This document shows, piece after piece, positions 17,164 through 26,165 of a stretch of 37,023 nt of DNA. The notes under the pieces were generated by a model. The model made no database searches. It saw only the letters and a program-made list of their open reading frames with translations, and was not told the DNA's origin. The position numbers and the translations under genes are program-made. How positions within the stretch are numbered: position 1 is the stretch's first letter; every line of letters starts with the position of its first letter. The stretch is from Sinomicrobium pectinilyticum (GTDB taxonomy: Bacteria; Bacteroidota; Bacteroidia; Flavobacteriales; Flavobacteriaceae), in contig NZ_RJTM01000074.1 in NCBI RefSeq assembly GCF_003725735.1, forward strand, positions 1 to 37,023, read 5' to 3'.

Positions 17164-18102
17164 TCAGGGATGTGTGACCTCCAGATCGTAATATTTAACT
17201 TTTGCAAAACCGGATGTATCGGTAGTTACCAGGTAATTTCCGGCTTTGAAATAGTTTTCGAAAGGCCATTTTTCCATACTTATATCGTCAAAAACATAGG
17301 TTTCGTCATCTACGGTTACCGACAGTTCTCCGTATGAAGCTTCTATTTCCACGGTAAAAGTATCGTTCCCCACTTCTCCGAAATCGTGCTTAACGTCTGT
17401 CCAGGTCTGGCTGCTGTCGTCATACAGATCAATGCCGGAAGTGGATTCGTCCACCAGGGTTTTCTTATAGGCGAACAGGTGCCCGTCTATCCAGGTCATT
17501 TTGAGTAAAGGTGGTGCGTGATTACTGCTGAAACCATAAGTGGCCATATCTTCCTGTGAAATGATACCGTGGATCTGCATGACGATAACCCGGTGATAAT
17601 CGTACTTGGCATTCACGGTATCGGGAGAGATACTGTCTATTTTCAAAGTTCCCCTCATAGTCCCTCCTTCCGTCAGCGACCAGTTGTTATAATTATTTCC
17701 CGGGGTCATCTGTTCCCTCAGTTCGGTACGAGGATAGCTGCTGTTTGGCGTTGTGGCCCCCGCCGGATAGGTATAAAATACAATAGAAGTATCCGTAGTA
17801 TCATCATACATAAAGGGCGCTAATTCCGCAATATCCTGGTAACCGTAGTCTATCAGGTCGGACGGTTGGTATTCATCGGGTTTGCCATTATTATCGAGGT
17901 CAACGGGTAAGGTTATTTTCCAGTGGCTGAAATCAATATCAGCATACAGGGCAGTATCTGTTTCTTCCGGAATATAAAGAATGTTCTCTCCGGCAAGTCC
18001 TTCCTCTATATCCCCGGAGCATGCCAGGCATAATGAAGCGGCCATCACCAGGGTTCCTTTTAGCAGGACAGCCGTCTTTAACGTAGGTGTTTTAGTTCTC
18101 AT
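17164..18102 (-). CDS. PL7 family alginate lyase, surface lipoprotein
   Basis: A 312-residue endo-acting alginate lyase of family PL7. The three family signatures are present: RTELRE (125-130), QIHG (176-179) and YFKAGNY (284-290), supplying the catalytic Arg125, His178 and Tyr290. In this family the QIH form is associated with guluronate-containing substrate, as opposed to QVH. The N-terminus is a lipoprotein signal with lipid-anchored Cys28, followed by SGDIEEG, an acidic tail like the Bacteroidota surface-export signal, so the enzyme is expected on the cell surface. It begins the second unit of the alginate locus, separated from eda by a repeat element, and is followed by the esterase gene. 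Confidence 0.95.
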   Translation of the reverse strand: MRTKTPTLKTAVLLKGTLVMAASLCLACSGDIEEGLAGENILYIPEETDTALYADIDFSHWKITLPVDLDNNGKPDEYQPSDLIDYGYQDIAELAPFMYDDTTDTSIVFYTYPAGATTPNSSYPRTELREQMTPGNNYNNWSLTEGGTMRGTLKIDSISPDTVNAKYDYHRVIVMQIHGIISQEDMATYGFSSNHAPPLLKMTWIDGHLFAYKKTLVDESTSGIDLYDDSSQTWTDVKHDFGEVGNDTFTVEIEASYGELSVTVDDETYVFDDISMEKWPFENYFKAGNYLVTTDTSGFAKVKYYDLEVTHP

Positions 18103-18164
18103 AAATCTGCTTTTTAAAGTATTGGATTGGTTTATTGGTTATTTTAAGGTTGATACATATTTCT

Positions 18165-18319
18165 TTAGTCCATGACAAAATTCAATTCCGCAAGATTTCC
18201 CTCAATTTTTGACCCCGCCCCTAAAGGGAGAAATCGAGGGAAATCGGGTTCCCTTTAGGGCTAGGGTAAAACTGATTTTCCGACAAATAGTGCCAAAATC
18301 TAATTTTGTCATGGACTAA
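18165..18319. repeat. Dispersed inverted-repeat element, copy A
   Basis: A 155-bp element is bounded by a perfect 18-bp inverted repeat (TTAGTCCATGACAAAATT at 18165-18182 and its complement at 18302-18319). Inside is a second perfect 11-bp hairpin, CCCTAAAGGGA/TCCCTTTAGGG (18219-18229 and 18250-18260). An 8-bp direct repeat ATATTTCT lies next to it (18157-18164 and 18323-18330), three bases off on the right. A second, interrupted copy is at about 34430-34912. The element fills the gap between eda and the PL7 gene and its folded RNA may separate their expression. Confidence 0.75.
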
Positions 18320-18336
18320 TATATATTTCTCATTTT

Positions 18337-19002
18337 TCAAATCTTCACATTCAGCATTTCTTGACATCTTTTGCGGATCACTTCCGACTTCAACACAACA
18401 GCTCCGTTACCGGAAAAAAGGGAAGATCCCACACCGACACAAAAAGCGCCTGCATCCCTGTATTTTTGGTAGGTTCCGGGATCTGCATCTATTCCGCCAC
18501 TGGGCATGATCTTCAGTTCCGGGCATGGGGCCAGCACGGCTTTGATAAAATCCGGGCCTCCCAGCGCGCGCACCGGAAAAGCTTTTACTATATCCGCCCC
18601 GTACCTGTGCGCATTATACATTTCGGTGAGCGTTCCGCATCCGGGGATCCAGGCTACTTCCTGTTGTATGCAATACGCCCCTACTTCCGTATCCACAACA
18701 GGGGCTACCACAAAACCAGCCCCGGCGGCAATAAACTTTTCCGCAGTTTCCCTGTCTTTTATCGTTCCTATCCCCAGGACCAGTCCGGGGCACTCCTCCC
18801 CGGTCCATGCTACCAACTCCGTAAACACAGCAAGGGCTCGTTCCCCCCTGTTGGTAAACTCTACTGCCCGGACACCCCCGTCATAACAGGCTTTGATCCA
18901 TTGTTTACAAATCCGGATATTTTCCTCGTAAAAGAGTGGTACCAAAGGGTATGCTCCGAATGTCTGTAATACCGTCTCCTTTTTAAATTTTGTTTTTGTC
19001 AT
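18337..19002 (-). CDS. eda: 2-keto-3-deoxy-6-phosphogluconate (KDPG) aldolase
   Basis: A 221-residue class I aldolase that cleaves KDPG to pyruvate and glyceraldehyde-3-phosphate, the last step of alginate monomer catabolism. The Schiff-base lysine is Lys140 in IVKAFPV; Glu48 in VEFTNRG is the proton relay and Arg52 a substrate-binding residue. A glycine-rich phosphate site appears at PSGGI. Length and motif spacing are typical. Its ATG overlaps the kdgK stop by 4 nt (ATGA), showing coupling. It is the last gene of the ten-gene alginate operon, just before repeat copy A. Confidence 0.95.
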   Translation of the reverse strand: MTKTKFKKETVLQTFGAYPLVPLFYEENIRICKQWIKACYDGGVRAVEFTNRGERALAVFTELVAWTGEECPGLVLGIGTIKDRETAEKFIAAGAGFVVAPVVDTEVGAYCIQQEVAWIPGCGTLTEMYNAHRYGADIVKAFPVRALGGPDFIKAVLAPCPELKIMPSGGIDADPGTYQKYRDAGAFCVGVGSSLFSGNGAVVLKSEVIRKRCQEMLNVKI

Positions 19003-20012
19003 CGTATGATCCTTCCGTTAAACCCGGAGCGGATTACACCTGTTATATCATCTGCCGAAAGCAGACAGGCATCCCCGGGAATAGTATGTTTTAATGCGGA
19101 TGTAGCATTGGCAAATTGCAATGCTTCGTCCCAATTATAGTGCAGCATGCCATAAATAAGCCCGGCTGCAAAGGCATCCCCCGTCCCTATCCGGTCGACC
19201 ACCGGGGTAATTTCAATGGGATCGGATACATACAACCTTTTTCCATCCCAGCACCTGGAAGCTATTTCATGACGTGACGCGTTGACAGAACTCCTGGTCT
19301 TTTGAACCACATTTCGTATCACAGGGCATTCCGCCATCAAAAATTTTGCAGCATCTTCGAATTCCTCTTCTTCGAAATACGTACCGAACAGCATGTTAAT
19401 CTCTTCGGGGCCACCCATAAAAACCGTAGACAGGGGAACCATTTCCCGTAAAGTCGCGGACGGATCGGCATCGTACTGCCATAAATTACCCCGGTAAACC
19501 GGGTCGGTACTTACGGTTATTCCTTTGTTATGCGCTACCTGCAAAGCATCTTTCAAAGCGCGGAAAGCACCGGAAGATATGGCAGGAGTGATCCCCGTCC
19601 AGTGAAACCAGGAAGCATCGTCCAAAATCTTTTCCCAATCGAATTCATCCGGGTCCGTTTCGGCAAAAGAGGAATGACTACGGTTATATACGATCCTTCC
19701 CGGCCGGTGTACCACACCCTGTTCCAGGAAATATATGCCCAGGGGAGCATTGTTGCAGGCTACAAAGGAAGTATCTACCCCATACCTGTTCAGATGTCCT
19801 TTGGCCGAAGCTCCCGTAAAGTCATCGGGAAGGGTCGTTACGTGTGAAGTTTCACACCCCATGCGGGCAAGGGCAACAGCAACATTGGCCTCTGTACCCC
19901 CATAGAAAATATCGGCTTGCTGCGCCTGTACAAAACAGTTGTAATCCTGTGGCGACAGGCGCATCAATATCTCCCCGAAGGTTACGATCTTATGTTTTTT
20001 CTCCGGTTTCAT
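18999..20012 (-). CDS. kdgK: 2-keto-3-deoxygluconate kinase (PfkB family)
   Basis: A 337-residue sugar kinase that phosphorylates 2-keto-3-deoxygluconate to KDPG using ATP. PfkB features are clear: the N-terminal GGT-EANVAVALARMG sugar-binding region (38-52) and the anion-hole motif GTGDA (276-280) with catalytic base Asp279. I prefer the ATG at 20012, because it gives the usual family N-terminus and a 7-bp gap after the reductase; an in-frame ATG at 20033 would overlap the reductase gene by 14 nt and add seven residues. It lies between the reductase that makes its substrate and the aldolase that uses its product. Confidence 0.94.
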   Translation of the reverse strand: MKPEKKHKIVTFGEILMRLSPQDYNCFVQAQQADIFYGGTEANVAVALARMGCETSHVTTLPDDFTGASAKGHLNRYGVDTSFVACNNAPLGIYFLEQGVVHRPGRIVYNRSHSSFAETDPDEFDWEKILDDASWFHWTGITPAISSGAFRALKDALQVAHNKGITVSTDPVYRGNLWQYDADPSATLREMVPLSTVFMGGPEEINMLFGTYFEEEEFEDAAKFLMAECPVIRNVVQKTRSSVNASRHEIASRCWDGKRLYVSDPIEITPVVDRIGTGDAFAAGLIYGMLHYNWDEALQFANATSALKHTIPGDACLLSADDITGVIRSGFNGRIIR

Positions 20013-20019
20013 ATCATCC

Positions 20020-20772
20020 CTAGCTAAAGGCAAGTCCTCCGTTTATATCTATATTATTCCCGGTCAGGAACGAAGATTCTTCAGACGCCAGGTAGGTAAC
20101 CAGGTCGGCTACTTCCTCTGCTCTTCCTTCTCTCCGCAATGGTGTTCCCCCGGCAACTTTGGTCCTTACCTCAACATTGGTGAAATCATCGTGAAATTTG
20201 GTGGCGATCATTCCGGGGCACAAGGCATTTACCCGGATTCCCTCCGGCCCGAACTCTTTGGCCAGGGCACGGGTATAGGTCATTACCGCTCCTTTGGAAG
20301 TAGCATACATACTGGCGCCGGGCCCACCCCCGTCCCTGGCCGCCTGTGAAGAAAAGTTCACGATAGATGCCCCGGTCTCCATCAAGGGTTTGAATGCCTT
20401 GGTAACCAGGAATACGGTCTTCAGGTTGACATTCATCAATAAATCATAAAAAGCTTCGTCCATCTCCTCAATGGTCTTACGGGCAAAGAGTCCGCCTGCA
20501 ACATTGACGAGAATATCCACCTTATTGCCAAAAGCTTCTTTGGTTTTGGCTACCATTTGGTCTATATCCTGCTGTTTGGTCATATCCCCGTATACGGCAA
20601 TGGCCTCTCCGCCAACTTTCCGGACTTCTTCCAGCGTGGCCTCAGCATGCGATTCACTCTCAAAATAATTCACCACTACTTTAGCCCCTTCTTTGGCCAG
20701 TTTTACCGAGACTGCTCTTCCTATGTCCCGCGCTCCTCCGGTGACTACCGCAACTTTTCCTTTTAATTTCAT
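20020..20772 (-). CDS. Short-chain dehydrogenase/reductase, probable DEH reductase
   Basis: A 250-residue NAD(P)-dependent SDR. The coenzyme motif TGGARDIG is at 11-18, the structural NVAGG at 90-94, and the catalytic triad is Ser142 (or Ser141), Tyr156 and Lys160 in YATSK. Fold and length match classical SDRs annotated as 3-oxoacyl-ACP reductases, but the position between the uptake transporter and kdgK strongly suggests it reduces 4-deoxy-L-erythro-5-hexoseulose uronate (DEH) to 2-keto-3-deoxygluconate, as in other alginate degraders. Coenzyme preference cannot be settled by eye; Asn35-Tyr36 follow the second beta strand rather than an Asp, which leans toward NADPH. Confidence 0.9.
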   Translation of the reverse strand: MKLKGKVAVVTGGARDIGRAVSVKLAKEGAKVVVNYFESESHAEATLEEVRKVGGEAIAVYGDMTKQQDIDQMVAKTKEAFGNKVDILVNVAGGLFARKTIEEMDEAFYDLLMNVNLKTVFLVTKAFKPLMETGASIVNFSSQAARDGGGPGASMYATSKGAVMTYTRALAKEFGPEGIRVNALCPGMIATKFHDDFTNVEVRTKVAGGTPLRREGRAEEVADLVTYLASEESSFLTGNNIDINGGLAFS

Positions 20773-20793
20773 TTCGAATTTTGATTTTTTTAA

Positions 20794-22065
20794 TTATTTA
20801 ATGATGCTTACTGGTTTGATCTTTTTGCAAAAAATGTGTACTGCCAGGATTCCGAGAGGAACAAAAACGGCTATAATTACAAAGGCCGGGATGTAAGATT
20901 CCCTTGTAATTGCCGGGATCAGAAAATTCATGACGATTACGGACAGCACACCGGACATCCCCCCGAAACCCGCCAGCGTGCCGACGGATTTTCCATCGAA
21001 CAGGTCACTGGGCAGGGTTTGTATGTTACTGATTCCGAACTGGAACCCGAACAATACAAAAGCTACTATGATGACGAACTTCATCGGAGTATCGGCCAGA
21101 AAAATAGTGGCCAGTAACCCGAGAAACATAATGATCCCGGCAATGTTTATCGTCCGTTTCCTGCCTATATCCACCGATTTTTTCCGGGTCATCAGCCTGC
21201 CTGCATACCATCCCCCGGCGATACTTCCTAAAGCTGCGCCTACGTATGGCACCCAGGCAAACAATCCGATCTGTTTGACGTCGAAACCGTAGGTATTTTG
21301 CAGGTATATAGGCATCCACCCTACGAACAGCCACCAGATGGGCTCCAGAAAAAAACGCGACACCACCACGCTCCAGGATTCCTTATGGGACAGAATTTCT
21401 TTGAGGGACAAAGGCCTGGAAGCCTGTTTATCGGAATCCTCCATGTTTCTACCCTCTGTGATATAGGCGCGTTCTTCTTCGGTTATCCACGGGTGTTTTT
21501 CCGGGAGTTTTTTATTGACGATCAGCCAGGGAATTATCCATAACAGTCCCATTGCTCCGATCAGGATAAAAGTAACTTTCCATCCGTACCCTACATAAAG
21601 CAGGGCAATAAGCGGTGGCGCCACGACTGATCCGAGAGAAGCTCCGGCATTGAAAATTCCCTGGGCAACGGCACGTTCCTTCACCGGGAACCATTCCGCA
21701 TTGCTCTTCACAGCCCCGGGCCAGTTTCCCGCTTCGGAAATACCCAGCATCATCCGGACAAAACCGAGGGAATAAATTCCTCTTACCGCGAAGTGGAACA
21801 CAGAAGATAACGACCATACGGCTATGACAATAACATAACTCATACGGGTACCCAGCTTGTCAAACATCTTTCCCGATACGGATTGTCCTATGGCGTAAGC
21901 TATCATAAAAAGGTTGAGTATGAGTGCGTAGTCCGCATCATCCATCCCCAGGTCTTTTCCCATAGCAGGCCACATAATGGACAGGGCGGAACGGTCTATA
22001 TAATTGATAATGGTTGCCAGGCCGATAAGGGCAATGATCCACCATCGTAGTCCTTTGATCTTCAA
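20794..22065 (-). CDS. MFS transporter, hexuronate-type (anion:cation symporter family)
   Basis: A 423-residue inner-membrane permease with about twelve transmembrane segments, beginning with the RWWIIALIGLATIINYIDRSALS segment typical of the ExuT/GudP group of major facilitator proteins. The A-like loop motif GKMFDKLGTRMSY follows helix 2. In this operon the expected cargo is the unsaturated uronate monomer or DEH released by the PL17 lyase in the periplasm. It starts 3 bp after the kdgF stop and is followed 21 bp later by the reductase gene, so uptake and first reduction are coexpressed. The substrate is inferred from position and family. Confidence 0.92.
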   Translation of the reverse strand: MKIKGLRWWIIALIGLATIINYIDRSALSIMWPAMGKDLGMDDADYALILNLFMIAYAIGQSVSGKMFDKLGTRMSYVIVIAVWSLSSVFHFAVRGIYSLGFVRMMLGISEAGNWPGAVKSNAEWFPVKERAVAQGIFNAGASLGSVVAPPLIALLYVGYGWKVTFILIGAMGLLWIIPWLIVNKKLPEKHPWITEEERAYITEGRNMEDSDKQASRPLSLKEILSHKESWSVVVSRFFLEPIWWLFVGWMPIYLQNTYGFDVKQIGLFAWVPYVGAALGSIAGGWYAGRLMTRKKSVDIGRKRTINIAGIIMFLGLLATIFLADTPMKFVIIVAFVLFGFQFGISNIQTLPSDLFDGKSVGTLAGFGGMSGVLSVIVMNFLIPAITRESYIPAFVIIAVFVPLGILAVHIFCKKIKPVSIIK

Positions 22066-22068
22066 AAT

Positions 22069-22437
22069 CTATTTCTTTAAAAAGTTAATATCGAGGAAGT
22101 CCTCCCGTACGGGACTGAATACATCGATAAGCATACCGGCTTCCAGGCATACGGCACCGTGCAATACATTCGGCGGAATATAAAAGCCATCCCCTTCGGA
22201 CAATACCCTTTCTTCCCCGTCAATGGTCACCCGGAACTTTCCGGAAGCCACATAGGTGGTCTGGGCATGAAAATGCTGATGCTCATAGCCTACGGCACCG
22301 GTTTCGAATTTTACTTTTACCATCATTATCTGCGTATCGTATCCGACGAACTGGCGGGAGACCCCCTGGTCTACATTTTCCCATTCTTTACCGTCGGTCT
22401 GGAAAAAAACATCACTGATGATCTTTTGGTTTTTCAT
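22069..22437 (-). CDS. kdgF: Cupin protein, KdgF-like
   Basis: A 122-residue single-domain cupin. The metal ligands follow the cupin pattern HxHxxxQ (His53, His55, Gln59) plus His93 in VLHGAV, matching KdgF, which speeds conversion of 4,5-unsaturated uronate monomers to the linear ketouronate DEH in pectin and alginate pathways. There is no signal peptide, so it acts in the cytoplasm after uptake. It lies 11 bp behind the PL17 exolyase gene that makes the unsaturated monomer and 3 bp before the transporter. Family and context agree well; activity on mannuronate- versus guluronate-derived monomer is unknown. Confidence 0.9.
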   Translation of the reverse strand: MKNQKIISDVFFQTDGKEWENVDQGVSRQFVGYDTQIMMVKVKFETGAVGYEHQHFHAQTTYVASGKFRVTIDGEERVLSEGDGFYIPPNVLHGAVCLEAGMLIDVFSPVREDFLDINFLKK

Positions 22438-22448
22438 GAAGCTTGTTT

Positions 22449-24656
22449 TTATTTGGTTATGGTATATGCGCCTTTCCAGCGTATGATTTTATTGTCGATT
22501 GTCAATTGATGTTCCGAATTATCTTCTGTTTTTTCGTGGCATAGGACCAGGGTATATTCCTCTTGTTTCTTAAACCGGAATGTTACGGCCAGGTATTTTT
22601 TGTCCTTGTATGCCAGTTCCAGTTTTTCAATACCCGAATCGGGATTCTGTACGGTCTCCAGTTGCGGATCAAAATTTCCGTGAGGTTCTATGATGCTTAC
22701 AAACACATGTTCCCCCGCACCAGGCTGACGTACGAGATAACCTTTTTCACTTCTCAGGTTGAAATCGGGGTCGTTGGCACCCGTCTGCGTGAAAAACACC
22801 TCTGTATCGGTATCCGTAAGGGTCGTGATGGAATAGAACTTTTTGTCCTTGAGCCAGGTAAATACGGCCCGGCCACTTCCTGGTTTTCCCTGTGCTGTTT
22901 TGTACAGGTGCTGATAACCGTTTTTAGTTCCCAAAGCGGTAAGGCTATTATCCCTGGTATAGTCAAAGCTTGTACGCATTAACTGCCCGGAGTACTGAAA
23001 ATTGAGATCGTACTGATGCGGGGTATCCGATACGGCCTGAAAAACATCTATGATAAAAGGGTGCTCCGGTGCTTCGTTTGTAGTAAGCATGGCAATAGTA
23101 CGTACCAGTTTTATATCCTTATAGGCATGATCTTCTCTTGCGGAAACAATATGTATATCCTTTTGAAAATCGTAAAACAACAATTCCGGAACGTTCTTCG
23201 AACCTTCGCTTACTTTTGCCTGGTAATGCGATGTTTCGTCAGCTATGAGCGTATTGTGCGCAATGCTTTGTTTGGCGTAGGTTTTATTCTCTTTGAGATA
23301 CCTGCCGCCATCTTTGGCTTCCACATTCAGAAACCTGGCCGCACCGTAATCCTGTAAGACCTCATTCGGCCCGTCGTAGAGCAGCAGCCCCAACCTGTCG
23401 AAATGACCGTGCCCCATACCCTGCGAAGCGAACTTAAAAACGGCGTCCAGTTGTGTGCCGGATGTATTAGGCATACGAAGCAGGGCTACACCTCCTTCAT
23501 CTCCTTCCGGGCCGTCCTTTATAAGCCGGGAGAATCTCTCATACGGGATATTCTCCGCCCCGGAAGCAGCCTTTGCGGTGATAAACCCCGCATCGGAGAG
23601 ACTTACTTTTCCATACTGAAGGATTACAGGCAGCAGGCTTTTATCCCTGTATCTTTCATAGGCTATATTGGTAGCGAAAACAAGTTCTTCGCTGAAATAG
23701 GTCTTATCCTTTATGGCGTCGTTGATAGGATAAAATTCATTCTTCTGATTGGTCAGTTGTAACAATGTAGCCACCGCTTTATGCAATACGCCGTCCCTGT
23801 ATCCGAATATTTTCAGTTCGGGCTGATTCTTTTCTATGGCTTCGGCAAAGACCATAAACGGCAGTATGGCATAACGCTGGTAATACGGCCCTTCGGAATA
23901 GTACCCGTCGGGAGAGAATAATTCGTCCAGTTGCTTCAGGAAACCTGTTTTACCGTCTTTGTTACTCCCTTTTACTGCTCTTTCAGTCATATCCCTGTCT
24001 CCCAGCACATATCCTGTCATTCCTACCGATGCTACCGCCCAGGTGCCGTGGTTGTGTATTTTATTAAAAGTGTCATAAGAATCCACACTGATAAAGTGCG
24101 CTATATTCCGGAAAAGTTCCTTTTCTATTATTTCCCGGTCTTTTGTCTTTATTTCGGTCTTTACAAGATCGTAGGCCTGGATGCTGTAAAACAACCATAC
24201 CGCTTCGTTGAGTCCCTGCCAGAACAATTTCCCTGCCGGGTGGTTTTCCTTCCGTTTGGGATGTAATGGCAATCCGGGATAGAGTTCGGCATACCGCAAC
24301 AGCATATTTTTGACGAACTCCGCATATTCCGGCTTTTTGGTTATAGCAAAAACCAGGGCGGCATTGTAGATGTCCGCGTAATTCTTTTTATGCTTTTCAT
24401 GGGTATACCCACCTCCGGGATCTGCCGGGACAGGGACCTCAACCGGATGCCGGAGCGCCGCATCCGCTTTTTGTTCCGCATACCGGAATGATCTTTCCAG
24501 CAGGGGATTGTTATCTGTTTCCCTGCCGATCGCCCCCGCAGTGTCCCCGGACAATAGAAGCCGGGGATTGTTTTTGCTGGCAGACTGTGCACTGAGGACA
24601 AGGGCGAAGAACATCATCCCCAATAATCCTATACATTGAATAACTGTATTTTTCAA
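22449..24656 (-). CDS. PL17 family oligoalginate lyase
   Basis: A 735-residue exo-acting oligoalginate lyase with an N-terminal alpha/alpha-toroid and a C-terminal heparinase II/III-type beta-sandwich. The signal peptide (1-23, ending VLSAQ) sends it to the periplasm. Residues equivalent to the active site of the characterised enzyme Alg17c are present: Asn202/His203 in HNHGTW, the Tyr258/Tyr259 pair in EGPYYQRY, His416 or His418 in GMGHGHFD and Tyr460 in NKTYAKQS. The enzyme releases unsaturated monouronates from oligomers imported by SusC/D. It follows the glycan-binding protein gene by 28 bp and precedes kdgF by 11 bp. Confidence 0.95.
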   Translation of the reverse strand: MKNTVIQCIGLLGMMFFALVLSAQSASKNNPRLLLSGDTAGAIGRETDNNPLLERSFRYAEQKADAALRHPVEVPVPADPGGGYTHEKHKKNYADIYNAALVFAITKKPEYAEFVKNMLLRYAELYPGLPLHPKRKENHPAGKLFWQGLNEAVWLFYSIQAYDLVKTEIKTKDREIIEKELFRNIAHFISVDSYDTFNKIHNHGTWAVASVGMTGYVLGDRDMTERAVKGSNKDGKTGFLKQLDELFSPDGYYSEGPYYQRYAILPFMVFAEAIEKNQPELKIFGYRDGVLHKAVATLLQLTNQKNEFYPINDAIKDKTYFSEELVFATNIAYERYRDKSLLPVILQYGKVSLSDAGFITAKAASGAENIPYERFSRLIKDGPEGDEGGVALLRMPNTSGTQLDAVFKFASQGMGHGHFDRLGLLLYDGPNEVLQDYGAARFLNVEAKDGGRYLKENKTYAKQSIAHNTLIADETSHYQAKVSEGSKNVPELLFYDFQKDIHIVSAREDHAYKDIKLVRTIAMLTTNEAPEHPFIIDVFQAVSDTPHQYDLNFQYSGQLMRTSFDYTRDNSLTALGTKNGYQHLYKTAQGKPGSGRAVFTWLKDKKFYSITTLTDTDTEVFFTQTGANDPDFNLRSEKGYLVRQPGAGEHVFVSIIEPHGNFDPQLETVQNPDSGIEKLELAYKDKKYLAVTFRFKKQEEYTLVLCHEKTEDNSEHQLTIDNKIIRWKGAYTITK

Positions 24657-24684
24657 ATCGCGATTTTTATTTGGTTTTGCATCA

Positions 24685-26133
24685 TTATCCTGCGGGTTTG
24701 AACAGGTCGGTCACATCTTCCGCCCCGAATTCCGTGAGTACCTGGTCGGTTACTATAATCCAGTCGAGATTGACAATTACCGGGAAGGTAGTCGCTCCGG
24801 AACCGGTGTTCAGGCGGAATTCGAAAGCTGAACCTACGGAAGTCAGGTCCGGGATAAAGTCCTTAAGCCTGACGGCAAACAGCTTCCATGTTCCGTCCGT
24901 ATTGGTATTATCGCCGGAAAGCTCCCTCCGGTTGGCATTGGAGGTCCCGCCGATATAGAGTTTCAGTATGGGCGATGTTCCTTCGGTATTTATCCAGAAG
25001 TGCAATACGGGATTATCTCCGAAGTTCCCGGAATCCAGTATATTCTGCCAGGTATCGTTTGCCGTTTCGTTGTGCAGTCGCATCCTGGCAATGGTACTTC
25101 CGGTACCGGTATTCATCTGAAGATTATAGTAGGATTCCCCGGGGAAAGGCGGTTGTTCTACATTTCCGTTAAGCTGTTGAACAGCCAGGGGGTCCTTGCT
25201 CAGGTCAATGACGAAAACACTTTCAGGATCAGAATCGAATTCTATATAGTTTTCGTACTGCCCGTTGATATATGGCACTGCTTCACGTACCACCTGTTTG
25301 TCCGTACCGTAGTTAACTTCTATATCCCTGTACCCGGTCTGGACGCCTTCCGGTACATTAAAACTCAGTGCAGTGGGGGAAGAAGTATTTATTACGGCTT
25401 CTTCGCCGCCTATGTTAACCGAAGTGACCAGGTTCAGATCTTCCCCGGTGATAAAGACTTCATTGTCCCGGCTCATCAGTTGTGGCCAGTTGTTGATTAC
25501 CGGGGTGGGGATTGTAATTTTAAAATCATTGTTCAGGACTGCCGACGTTTCTCCCGAAGAAGTGTTGTAATACATCTTTACCTCTTGTCCTTCTCCTTCG
25601 TTATTGGGAATGGAAACCACCAGGGCCTGGGCTTCCTTAAACTGAATAATGGCTTCGGCTCCTCCAAAGGTAACCCTGGTAATCGTCTGAAGATTTGTCC
25701 CTTCAACGACAATATTTTCATTGACCATTCCTCCTTCCGGAAATTCCGAGGTAACTGCCGGCTGCGGATAGGTTACGGAAAGTTGTTCTGAAGAAGAGGC
25801 TTCCTTTTCGGCAGAGGTGGTGATTCGTAGAATACCACTCTTCGCCTCCGGGGCTACTTCTATTTCCAGGGTTTCCCCATTAATTCTCTGGGTGATCTTA
25901 CATTCGGTATCTCCGATATAAGCCTTATTGGCAAAATTCAGATAGGTCCCTTTAATAATCACTCTGGACTGAATATCCGCGGAAGCGGGACTGAACGAGG
26001 CTATGGTAGGTTGCGCGGAAAGTATTTCTTCTACCGTCTGGTCCACCTCCGTATCGGCATCGCATCCGGCAACACAGATCATAACGGCAAGCGCGTAAAC
26101 TGCTGCGATAAAGGTTGCTGATTTTATTTTCAT
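24685..26133 (-). CDS. IPT/TIG-domain surface glycan-binding lipoprotein
   Basis: A 482-residue lipoprotein (lipobox VAGC, Cys24, followed by the acidic DADTEVD export signal) occupying the SusE/SGBP position after SusD and the PL6 lyase. Three immunoglobulin-like IPT/TIG repeats are visible at about 41-120, 128-205 and 215-290, each starting with a PxI/V strand and containing a GT/GED-L-x core. The C-terminal part (about 290-482), with conserved FWINTEG and NLDWIIV segments, resembles the carbohydrate-binding domain of SGBP-B-type proteins. It has no catalytic residues. The expected role is to capture alginate at the surface for the PL6/PL7 lyases and SusCD. Ligand specificity is inferred from the operon. 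Confidence 0.88.
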   Translation of the reverse strand: MKIKSATFIAAVYALAVMICVAGCDADTEVDQTVEEILSAQPTIASFSPASADIQSRVIIKGTYLNFANKAYIGDTECKITQRINGETLEIEVAPEAKSGILRITTSAEKEASSSEQLSVTYPQPAVTSEFPEGGMVNENIVVEGTNLQTITRVTFGGAEAIIQFKEAQALVVSIPNNEGEGQEVKMYYNTSSGETSAVLNNDFKITIPTPVINNWPQLMSRDNEVFITGEDLNLVTSVNIGGEEAVINTSSPTALSFNVPEGVQTGYRDIEVNYGTDKQVVREAVPYINGQYENYIEFDSDPESVFVIDLSKDPLAVQQLNGNVEQPPFPGESYYNLQMNTGTGSTIARMRLHNETANDTWQNILDSGNFGDNPVLHFWINTEGTSPILKLYIGGTSNANRRELSGDNTNTDGTWKLFAVRLKDFIPDLTSVGSAFEFRLNTGSGATTFPVIVNLDWIIVTDQVLTEFGAEDVTDLFKPAG

Positions 26134-26165
26134 AACTGTCGGTGTTTTAGTTAGTTTTATCGGTT

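Noticed and set aside
20013-20033. Upstream in-frame start for kdgK
   Set aside because: It would overlap the reductase gene by 14 nt and add seven residues not expected in the PfkB N-terminus.
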